From Saccoglossus kowalevskii (Eukaryota; Hemichordata; Enteropneusta; Harrimaniidae): DNA of 64,000 nt. Both the position numbers and the translations under genes were made by a program. The stretch is from the NCBI RefSeq assembly GCF_000003605.2, contig NW_003106596.1:3108-67107 (forward strand), in the 5' to 3' direction. Below, piece after piece: positions 46,416 through 58,400 of this stretch. The notes beneath the pieces were generated by a model that had not been told where the DNA came from, made no database searches, and saw nothing but the letters and a program-made list of their open reading frames with translations. The stretch's first letter is position 1. The number at the start of each line of letters is the position of its first letter.

Positions 46416-49400
46416 TTTGTCTGGTATGAGGATCAGTTCTAGTCACCCCGCTGGGGATAGGGACCGCACACAGGGCCGACATGTTTACATCCCGTCCGTC
46501 TGGTCACCGTATCACCAACCCTGAATGCCATGAGACTGACAGGTGTGCAGTACGTACTCTTTTTCAACTGCTGTCATCAGGCTAAACTCTCGTTACCTGT
46601 CGTGTTCAAAAAAAATTACATGATAAATTTAGGTCAAGTTGTTCCAGGATACTCGGTGAAATGACTATGAAAACGCTTTAAATTGGATTTTTATTATTTC
46701 CAAAAAAAGGTAAGAATTTTCCTGTAATTGAGTTACTCTATTACCCTGGGATAGTCATGTACACTTCCGGCTCTTAGTGTCACGTAATTTCCGTTCGAAG
46801 TGGCTGCCGGTAGCTAAACATCGAGTCTTTTCATTCAATATGGGGCACGATACGTCAGAAGCATTTTCACATCCGCAACTAGACGCGTAGTTTGTTGTGG
46901 TCGTTGACAAGGCATAGGAATGGAAGATAACAGAACGTTCACCCACGTACCACTATACTACTGAATTATCGTGACGGAATCGAGATGTCGATTATTGTAT
47001 TTTGTTTGTTTGTTTGTTTGTTTTGCTTAGGGTTTTCAGATAAGAAAGACATATATAACATAAATGAATTCATAATTTTACAACGCGCAGTAAAATGCGA
47101 CACATATTTAGATATAATCGATCAGTCGCGGAATTGTTGAAGATTGATTGACGTAACATAGCAATAAGAAGATTGAATTTCTTCGCTTCTTGGAAAAACA
47201 AAATGTTGTTACAAATATATTCATGTTGATGTTGTCAAGGTGATCACAGATGTAATATTCAATATTTTGATGTGAGAAGTGTAAGAGGCTGCAAATTTGG
47301 TTCTACAATATAACATTGGGTAAATGTGAACAATATGCAAATTTCAATATTACTGCACGCCGCATTTCGATACATTTACATAATAAACATGTTATGAGCT
47401 CGTAATTAAGTGACAAATCATCATTAACTCTGCTGATTAGTAATGCGAAATACCTGTTCCATAAAAATGAATTAACTGTGGTTCAAAAAACTAAATGTGG
47501 TTCATTATTGAGGTAATTTAAAATAGAACCAATATGACTGTATGAATAATACATTGGCGTTCCATTTAAAGTTTTTTTTATTTGTTTCGGGCATAATATC
47601 TCAAATGAATACAATTAAATAAGTATATCGCGATAAACTGTATTTTATATAATTCAATTTCTTTTTTAAATCGTTATAAATAAGCATCGGGTTATGAGGG
47701 CATATACGCGATTACCACTTCCACATTTTAGATCAAACTGACAATAATTCACCAATTATTAGAAGCTTAGCCGCATTGTAAAAACATATATTAGGTAAAT
47801 TAAACAAGACTGCATCACTCCATTGGGAGATCGTAATAGTTTGACAAACCCTTTTTCGCTGTCACGACACGAATCCCAATCAGTTGGACGGTGTTGCGCT
47901 AATGTAGCATGATAGTGGATGGGCTGCGCAGATACGTGAGTTACCTCAAACGTTTTCACTTTGAAAAATAAATAGATTTAATGAGCGTCCAGTGAAGTGC
48001 GTTACTTAGTCACTGAATTTGAAAGTGTGGATATTTTTTGTCATATATTATATATTATTTACTTTGCTTTAAATGGAATCTAAATTTAGTAATGTTAGAT
48101 TGAATTGCCTTCCAATGTACTGTTTGCATGGAATACAGTTCAAGACGCCATGCTGGTTTTGCGTGACGGGTAATTTAAATATCAGTTGAAGTTAATGTAC
48201 AATTCGCATAATGGTTGCATTCATCACGCGGAACTCGGGTACTCTAATGCAAAACATGCACTTATCACCTTCTCGCCAACAGAACCTTGTTTCGTGATTA
48301 ACCTGATTTTCTTTGTTGATTTTTGAAACGGATGGATTGTCGGTGTACACGGGGATATTTTTTCGTCGACGTACCACAATTGTTAAATTGATGAATTCGA
48401 TTACTGCTCTGGTGTCATGGTCAATATTTAATTGTGTGCACTATGAGACTTGCTGGAGATATTAACATTCACTGTTGTATACATAACTGTACTACTTTCC
48501 TCAGCAGTTCTTCATTCAACGATGTCATCTTGGTAAACTTGCAATTTTAGCGAATTTACAACACCTTAAGTGATAATAATAGTCGTTTGTCGCACTGAAA
48601 TAGCTAAAATACAAGATAGCCAAATTTACTAAAATAACATGCCAGTTGTATAGATATATTTTACAGTACCCCCTCCTTCGAATGAATCATCAACGGATGC
48701 AAGACACATATATATATATATAAGATCATTTGCATATTACTGCGCATGCCGTCAAACTTGTGTGTCCAAATAAAGCACACATCTAATAATAACAGGCTTG
48801 TTAGCACATATCTAACCTTCAGATGTCCCACGAGTCAAATCATTCAGTACATGTCCTTGAAAAGACAGCTAGTTTACTTATTTCTCAGTAGAAGAAGATT
48901 TATGATATTTAAAATTCCAATTAACCCACATACAATGCAATGAATAAACGGTTAATGTCCATCCGAAGCATTAACGATAGTGATCATGCATTCCCTTACC
49001 AAAAGCTAGATCTCATAAGGACACTTCGTTGCAGGGGTTAACAGTTCCAGTTTTGTTGAGAAAACATCGGGACGTTTAACTCATATGATGATCTAACTTT
49101 AAACATTTTTAATATGGTTAGCATTTTAGGTAATTTGGATCTATGTGTATAGCTCAGATTTTTTTTAAATTGTTACATAGTCGTCCATGGACGTTCAATT
49201 ATTGTCATAATTAAGATATTTTTATGAATATACTAATACTCTAATCATTTTTGTACATCTGCGATTATGATATTATATTTTTTAATTATTTTTTTTTTTT
49301 ATTTCATTGAATTGTGCTTATGTTTATATAAACTCTGTACCAAGCCTTCCCTGCGTTAAAATATATGAAATATTATTTTCGAAAACTACTTCTGAAATCA

Positions 49401-52400
49401 GTGGGGGTGCATGCACTAACATTAAATAAAAACTTATCTATGGCATTTTAAATCTGTGTAATATTGATCAACGCTGATATCAGCGACGTGAATTCGAATT
49501 GATCTTGAGGGGGGGACAACGTTGCGCACATCTAAGATAGTTAATATGTTTTGGGAAACTACAATAATAATATAGCTATTAAATCAAGTGAAAATATCGA
49601 TTTATTTTCGGAGACAGGAAATGACTATAATTCCACTGTAAGTATAATTAGGGGAATCAAAAGAAGTGGCTTAATAGCGGCAATTCCACTTCACTCAAGC
49701 AAAAAATGCTTTCCAACATCAATTATTTTTGAACGACAATTTTCGCATCTTTTGTGTTATTATTAACATTGGTCATTTCAGCCTTGACACTATATTACAG
49801 TTGGGATTAGAAAAAACACAAAAGTCGCAATTGATTTCTTTATGACTGGGGTTAATAATGGGCTAAGAATGGGATCTACGCGTATCAATATACAGTGACA
49901 AGAAATGAACATCAGTAAGCACAAAATGGGGTTATTGTTAATGAGTATGTATATGTATGGGTGTTAACGTATTTTGTGGATTATCTGACTAATCCTAATA
50001 ATTGGAACAGGGGCTCTAGGAAGGGAGCTAATATATATGGTAATTGGAAATGGCAAGAACATATGTCTTCTGTATGAATTTTTATCCGATGTTAAATCGT
50101 TGAGAAGGCATTCAGTCGCTGTATCGTTACTATGGTTACATTTGCAATTCAAGTGATCACGGTAATCTCAATATTGCATTCTATTTCACAACAAAACAAA
50201 AATATTAAATATGTGTAAATGTAACGATTTATATTGAGTCGATCTGATTGAAGTTGTTCGCTTCGTCTTATGAGGCTCATGGCGATTTCAAATATGTGGT
50301 CACCACGCTATATATCCAGTGAAAATATGTATGATTCGTGGAACGGACCTTATTGGCACCGGCACAGCGATATACGCTAGGACTGTTCAAGGTATTTACA
50401 AATAGGTCAAGATAAGGTCTGTCCAATTAGACCGGGGTAAGGTCTGCCCAATTAGACCGGGGTAAGGTCTGTCCAATTAGGCCGGGGAAAAGTCTGCCCA
50501 TTTAGACCGGGGTAAGGTATGTCCAATTAGGCCGGGGTAAGGTCTGCCCAATTAGGCCGGGATAAGGTCTGCCAAATTAGCCCGGGGTAAGGTCTGTCCA
50601 ATTAGAGCTGGGTAAGGCCTGCCCAATTAGGCCGGGGTAAGCTCTGCCGTTCTGTTTTAGTTGTGAGAACATATATAATGTACTACAACATATTAATAAT
50701 GCTCAGTATAAACGCTAAACACAGTTGTATTTAGTCTACATGTAATGCAAAGGATAACAGTGTCGAAAAGTCAAAAGTGTTGCCAGTTAATACAGATCAC
50801 ATAGCGAGAAGTTTACTCTTTACACATCGGTGACATTATTGTCTATTATACTCACTCTGTTATTTGGCAGACATTATCGGTTAGAGGAACATCCCTGGAG
50901 TAATTATAGTAGGTGATCGCAGTGATTGAATAAATAGAATATCATCAAATTATACTTTAAATCTATTATGCTCCTTGATGGAGGAGTTTTTCTCCATGCA
51001 AACGGGTTCGAATTCAACATATAATCACGCTACGTTGTTTGTAGGCGTATGCAAGGCATTATACCTGGCACTGATAATGTGTGTATATTGCAGAGGTACT
51101 TCGATCGATTCCTCACGTTTAGTGTATTATGTCGGTCACACATTATGTCCATAGCCATGGTGCGTCAGAAGTGATTGGTGTGAATTACCAAGTAATATCC
51201 ACCCACCCGTCAGTATTACACCATTGTAGATATTGTATTTGTGACATTTTAATGACGTTGTGACAATTCGCTCATTTGGAGGCAAATATATAAGTGTAAA
51301 TCGCGATCAATTGACAATTTAATAACAAATAACGCACATACAACAGTATTTCCCTCTAATTTATTTTATTTTCATTGAGAAATGAACCACATGTCAGAAA
51401 ATAAATAGGTATATATGCTGGTACATTTTCCGAATCTACCAGTCTTGTTATGTTTGAACTATTATTTAAAAAAAAAAAACATTTACACTTGTGAAATTGT
51501 TGAAATATAATAAAGCCACATGTCAGAAAATATAGGCATATGTGCTGGTACTGTTTCCGAATCTACCAGCAAGTCTTTGTTATGTTAAAAAAACATTTAC
51601 ACTTGTGAAATTGTTGAATTGTTGACACAATGTCTGCTGTACAAAAGACACGTATATGTAACGATCTAGGAGTTTACGATCATGTGATTCATCGTGTTGA
51701 GTATATTTCAATACTTACTACAATCCTGCTACAATCAGTAAACCAACGCGTGACAAGTTACTGGACGATTTACACCACAGTTACGCTAATTTCATTTTCA
51801 TTTAATCGTTATATATTAATTTAGAAGTTAATGATATCGTGATTAGTTCAAGTTCATATAACCCCTGCCATTATGGGATATTTAATATTCTGGACCAAAT
51901 TGTAATAATGTGACATGCCAATCATTGTGATACATTTACCTACGATTACACAGGCATGTTGTAAAACTACATTTAAATTACCGATGCATTATGCCTGGAT
52001 TGGTTTATCAAATCGGAGAACCCCATTTAAAATTAAATGAAAATCAAATTGTGCTTCCAAATCGAAGACGCCCGAGCGAACCATTAGCGCCTTCTAACAA
52101 ATGAATAAAATTACATGGTCAATTTTACGAAGTTAGTAGTGTCCACCTCGTTGTCATAATGTAGGAATGACGTTAGTACATTATTATTAAGGTGAAAAGA
52201 AGACTTTATATTATATATATATAATCAAAATGGTTGTAAGGTTAATCAAAGTACATGACAAAGCCACCAAACCATGAAGTTAAAGCAAGTTCGCTGACTC
52301 AGAGAGGGATTTTATTTTTAATACTGGCTGATTTCCAGATGTTTATCGAGCGCAATCGAACTATTCTGAAATAGTGTACAGCTTCGGATGAACGCATAGA

Positions 52401-55400
52401 AACATTATTATAACAAGAGCCTGCAAAAGAAATGTGTGCCAAACAAGGAATTATCTATATCATGTGAAAATAAAATCGCATAATAATACGGAATGTTTAA
52501 ATTCCTAATGGATGTCCGCTCCCTGGGGAATAAAAAGCTAAACATCACAATGTTAGAAAAATAATGGGATATACATTATGCATAGATTGTTGTTTATGAT
52601 AACGCCTCATTCTACAAGTTAACCTAAGTTTAAACACAGTTTTAAAAAGATTTTTGTTATAAAGGCACAAACACATCATATTTCTATCACCGTTTTACGC
52701 CAATATTTACATTCCAATACCATACGATTTTACTTTTTNNNNNNNNNNNNNNNNNNNNNNNNNNNNNNNNNNNNNNNNNNNNNNNNNNAATGATTGCTCT
52801 TTACTCCCTACATAGTGGCTTGATCTCGTCGTATCTTCTGTCTGGTTGGCGATTGTCATATATAGTTGGACCTGCCATATACTGCTCCTGAATTACTGAA
52901 ATATGTCAGTTCGGATTACAATATGAGATAACAGTAGTGAATGAATGAATGAAAAATACTTACAATCAAAATATTTATTGTACAAGTTATGTTTCAGTTA
53001 ATTATTGTTTATCAACCTAAACGCAATCATATCCGTCCAAATACTTCAGTAGTTTCTGTGCATACACTTTTGTCGTCTTATTTGCTATCATCTAATTACC
53101 ATTTTAATCGGATTGGTTGTTCGGCGTATCACGTGTGTAAATACAATGCCCATAATTCAACGGTCTTCAATTCAGACTACGATGACTTCCACGCGGCAGG
53201 TGGGGTCGGACGTATCAGTGACTGTAGAATCGGCTTTATCAGCCTCAGCTGGCAACATAAATTGGATGTAACACATCGTTCTTATAGATCAGTCAGAGAT
53301 AACCAACTTATGAATACAAATTGTAATCATTAGCAATAGAATGGAAAGATAAAAGTGTCAAGTCCGAGAAAGAGAACTCCCGAGGGTGGTGAGTGATTAT
53401 GAAAAATAGACACCCATTACGGAAAAAAACGATGTTCGTTTGTTATATATCAATTTAAGAGTGTATAACCTATTTTGTGAACTCCCCACAGAACTTAGTC
53501 ACAGATCAATTTTATACTCACCTGAAATATACATTACTCATCTCAGAATATAATATACATTTTTAATTTGATTCTACCAGATAATGTATATTTCAGACAT
53601 TGTCACAAAACAGGGAAACTCGAGACGTCGTTGGAGATTAGGATGTACGTTTTAATATCAGGCAATTATTCGTGTTTTTGTGGCCAACATAATATTGTTA
53701 AATAAACAAATAAAATTAGATTTATGTACATGTTACAAAAATAAAACTCTACTAATGTATGTCCATTTCTGTATTACCTATTAAATGTTGCTACGCTAGA
53801 ATAGACAGATAACGATCACTAAAATATCTAACATCTCAAACCTCCCTCTTCATTTCAATCATGAGTACAGTATTATCAATAACACGTGACCACTAGGATC
53901 CCACGGGATTTGAGTTGAACAATCGTAAATCCGACCTGGTACTCAATTTCACGTGGTACTCATTATTCGCTAGTTTCCAATAATTTAGATTGGAAAGGGA
54001 GAAGCATACGAAATCGGTCGAAGGTCGAGGTACAAGGTATGGGGAGCGTGTAACCACAGTTATAAAATTATACGGTTACGGTTACACCAAGTAACCGTAC
54101 TATAGATCAGCCGGACGTCTGCGCACGTGCATAAATTGTTCAATTCTATAATAATGGCATTTTTCATTTTCCTTCCACCTTATTTTATCAGTGTTACTGG
54201 TCTTGTAAGTACGAATTATAATGCTGTTTTGTCATTAGGTATATCGCCCCTCAATGTTCACTGTATGATTAAATGTGTTGTACGTTGACACACAGACTGT
54301 AATCTCCTTGCCTCGGCTGCGCCTCGGGTAACTGCACAAGAGTTGGTAATATTACGAAGCATGCTATACACGGCCACATCGTTTTAATATTATTCCCAAT
54401 CGAGGAAAAGCAAGCAGTCTGAGCTGAAATCTGGCGTGTCATTGGAATGATGATGTCTAAGAATTTACGACGACGTCAATTAGGTATAAAGTATAAGAAG
54501 AATGTCAAAAGCAAATTAGCATACTCAACAAACAATTTGGCTATCGATTTTCACATAAACTAAATCAACATTATCCAGTCAAGTCATTTAGTGAATTTGT
54601 GCGACGATATAAACGACAGGGCAATGTTTTATGGGAGTGACGAGTGAAAATAATGGATTTTTTTTTCATTACTCGGTCGACAGTATGACGCTCTGCAGGC
54701 GGACAGACTCGGACAAGAGGCCTGTCAAGAGATGGAGAGGACACTCGATAATGCGTCAAACAATTACAAAAGGTGTACCGAGTATCACTTCTTCTCGTGT
54801 GTTTGTTATTCTGCGTTAATAGGCCGGAGACGATTGTAGCGATGATACATCTCCAAGGGTTCCATAATCGAACATTGGATCGTATCCGCTAACCTTTCAA
54901 GATCTCAGTTGGGCCATTTCACCAGGAAGCGGCGTCCTGCAATGTTATTGATGCTGTTTGATTATTAGATAGTTTCAAGTCAAGATCGTTTCAGTAGATT
55001 CATGTGGTTATTTGCGGCGAATATGTGTTTTATTTTGTCATTTTACAGCTTTGTACACAAGCACCGAAGGGAAAGACGTTACTTTAACTCTGCTGGTGTG
55101 CAATTTTTATCAGTCCTCGATGAATCATTTTGCGATCATGGTGATATATTTTCGACCGAGCCATATCTATGTGACACCGCCATGATTAGGGAAGAGCCAT
55201 TAATTCGGCGGGGGGGGGGGGGCTAAACAATATTCTGTACGCACCAAGCCACGTACCTTCAAGCATTAAGCATACCTTAATTCAAAAGTACATAGCATAT
55301 TAGTATATACGTTTTGTTTCCGCCCGGCCTGTGTCCGTGATTTTACCTACGATGAAAAACTTACGAGAAAATCAGATTACTGCAAATAAAATAGATGTCG

Positions 55401-58400
55401 GTCTGACATCATATACATTTGTGAATGGCCCAGGGAGCGCGACAAAATAGGCTTATTCCCGAATAAATAATGTTGTGAATCTATTGTTGTGAGAGAAAAA
55501 CAAAACACCGCGCTATTGTTGAAATTTTCTTTCACGTAGATTTAGCAGGAAAAACGTATTTTGATAATCTCTGTAGATACCGTGAACACATTTAAAGTAA
55601 TAACTAATGTTGACTTGGATTATAGTGTTGCTGTATTCACATGTCAGATTGCACCATCTTGTCTTTCCACTTGGATGGTTTCTCGCGACGCGCTCATCCC
55701 TCGCTTTGCGTTCCAACACAGACAAGGTATAACCATATAATTAACAAAAACCAAAAAAAAAATATGGCATATGCCTGGAAGGAGGCCTTGACGTCTCAAC
55801 CACCATAGTCCGGGTGCACGACACCATGAAATTAAACATAGAAGGCTGATGCAACGTTATTAGCAAATCAATGAATACGAAACGTACGGAGGATTGCACG
55901 TGTCAATCATTAATACTTTCGACGTATTCAGTACGTTTCCGTAATGGCGGCGAGATGATACCATAAAATCAGATTTTTTTTTTCGATTAATAATTCTCGT
56001 AGTTGCCGTGATTTTGATGCACTTTCCTAGCGACGTCAATAACATGGCTGACAGTAGTGAATTTAAGTGATATGCTTTCAATACTGGCACAAATAGATAC
56101 AATGTGAATCAATTCTGAATGAGACTTAGAGGCTCCCATAATAGGCAAAATCAGTCAATATTGAACAAAGCAAAACGTTTTTAAATCCCTCTCCCTGGCG
56201 TTGCTGTTCTCTACGGGCAATGCATTGTGGTCCGGATCGTGATTGATATAGCACTAGGAACATCGTTTTTTTATGCACTTAAGACGCAAGATGTTGGTTG
56301 CTCTTATATCACAGTACAGCGACTACGTTTGACACATATTAGGTAGATATTACCATACGCACGGAGATTATTATTTTTACTATGTCTGTCCCGAAATGAA
56401 AACGTATTATATAGCAGCTCACATATTTGACAAGTTTTGTTGTTGTTAACATTGTCAGTTTTTACATAATTGCATTCTGGTCACATAGATGGGAGACTAG
56501 TGTCACTGGTGGTTTCGAAATAATTGTTTTCAAGTCGATTGAAATAATTAATAAATGTGTATGTGTTTGAGACGACGTGACTGTTAAGTCACTGAGTTAA
56601 GATAAAAGTGTTGTTTTTGTGTGTGTTTTTTGCAATAAGCGGATATTGACTAGCATTGAACAAATACGTTTACAAACTAAAATGGCCGCCAGTTGGCCAT
56701 ACTGACTTGTATCGCTTGAGGTTGTCATCCAACTTTGATGACATCGATTTAATCATTTTCGGAAAAGCGCGGTAGCGGACACGTTCATATTTGAGAAAAT
56801 TCAATCTCATAAATGGCCGACAGTCAGTCATTTTATATTGTATCACAGCGCAAACGATATAATTAATATATATGGGTCACGGAAAAAAAATGCTGTTTGT
56901 GTGAACTCGTATTAGGCAGTTTTGGAATGCATATAAACCGTGAAAAGTCGTTGAAAACAATTCGATACGACTGTGATGTTGTCCAATCGCCATATATTTA
57001 GTACTTCTCATCCTAATTGATACTCCCTAAGTGTCGTGTCATTCCTTATGGACTCCCCGAAATAGTTGTTTTAGGAATGGAAATTCAATATGACTTTAGC
57101 ATTATGTATCATGATTGCTCGAATATCGGATAACTATTGACGTATCAATCGCATTACATGTACTTTCACGTCTCATTCAAACTCGTGTTATTTAAAAATA
57201 TTATGAAAAAGTGTTATTGAGAAATTAAATTTATGTTGTGATAGTACGTTTGAAAGAAACTTCGAATCAGGTTTACGGTTGTCCCTCTTTCATAAACAAA
57301 TCGTTTTGTTCACTTTCTTCACACTTTCGTCTTAATGATATAGATCACTGACACCCAAACTACACGGATATGCTGTATTTATGTTGACCAAAAATCAGAT
57401 ATTAATTTTCATTTTTCATTCAAGAAATAGTTTTGATTTAGTCCTGATAAACAAGTGATGTTTCAACATCTGTTCCTTTATATAAGCTCGTGGTTTGGGT
57501 AAGTTTATATTGTCGCTTTATTGCAATAATCAATCAAATCTGACTAATTGCCATAAATTGCACTTTGTTTAGTTTAAGAGATCAAAAATATGTTTACTTT
57601 GTTCTAGCGAAAACACGAAGTAGGAACAAATTGATATTGTCAAAACAATTGAAGACAGGATGTTAGCGCAGTGGTCGTCGCGCAGCGCGTGTCGAATTTC
57701 ACGTAAATAACAATGTATTTTAAACGCGTTGTATACATCGCTATGAGTTCCATTTCAATCAGAACGCGGCGCGATGACTACCGCCCTTCAAAATAATTCT
57801 ATCGTGTGAGTACTAAAACATTTTTATTCATTTGCATAATCATCATGACTATGTTTACATTTTGTAAAAGCTAGTACAGATATATATTCACCACACATTA
57901 AAACACTAACTGTATATTCACCAATTTCCACGGAATCGCATTATAGATATATTGAAATTAACACAACAAAATACTATACATTAATAATAAATGAATAATT
58001 CATAAGTTCCTATAAAAGGCCAAATGCATACCATTGAACATTCTTGATAATGGAACAGGATACTGTATTCAAGTCATGTCAACGTACAAAAGAATTGAAA
58101 TGAATTTATTTGTAACTAGCAAGTCTCCCCAAAACGGTAGTATTACGTATCTCAAGGACTATGTATCGCCAAGTTCTTAGAAAAAGGGATGTATAAAAAA
58201 GGATTTGTTATGAGATTACAAAATATCACACGATGAACAATTAATAATATTAACGCATAAAGTGTCCAATTTTCATAAACGTACAATCACATGATTAAAA
58301 TATACTTTTTGTCAATTGCCGATTTTCCTTTGTAACAGTTATCACAACAAAACATGAGCCTTAACGGGACTTCCGTTTGAATCTGTACATCAAAACACGT

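Noticed and set aside
50416-50649. Regularly spaced repeats that could suggest a CRISPR array
   Set aside because: The 25-bp units are directly adjacent with no unique spacers, and the genome is animal. This is a minisatellite.
50998-51020. GGGTTCGAATTC, resembling a tRNA B box
   Set aside because: No A box, no acceptor-stem pairing and no cloverleaf around it.
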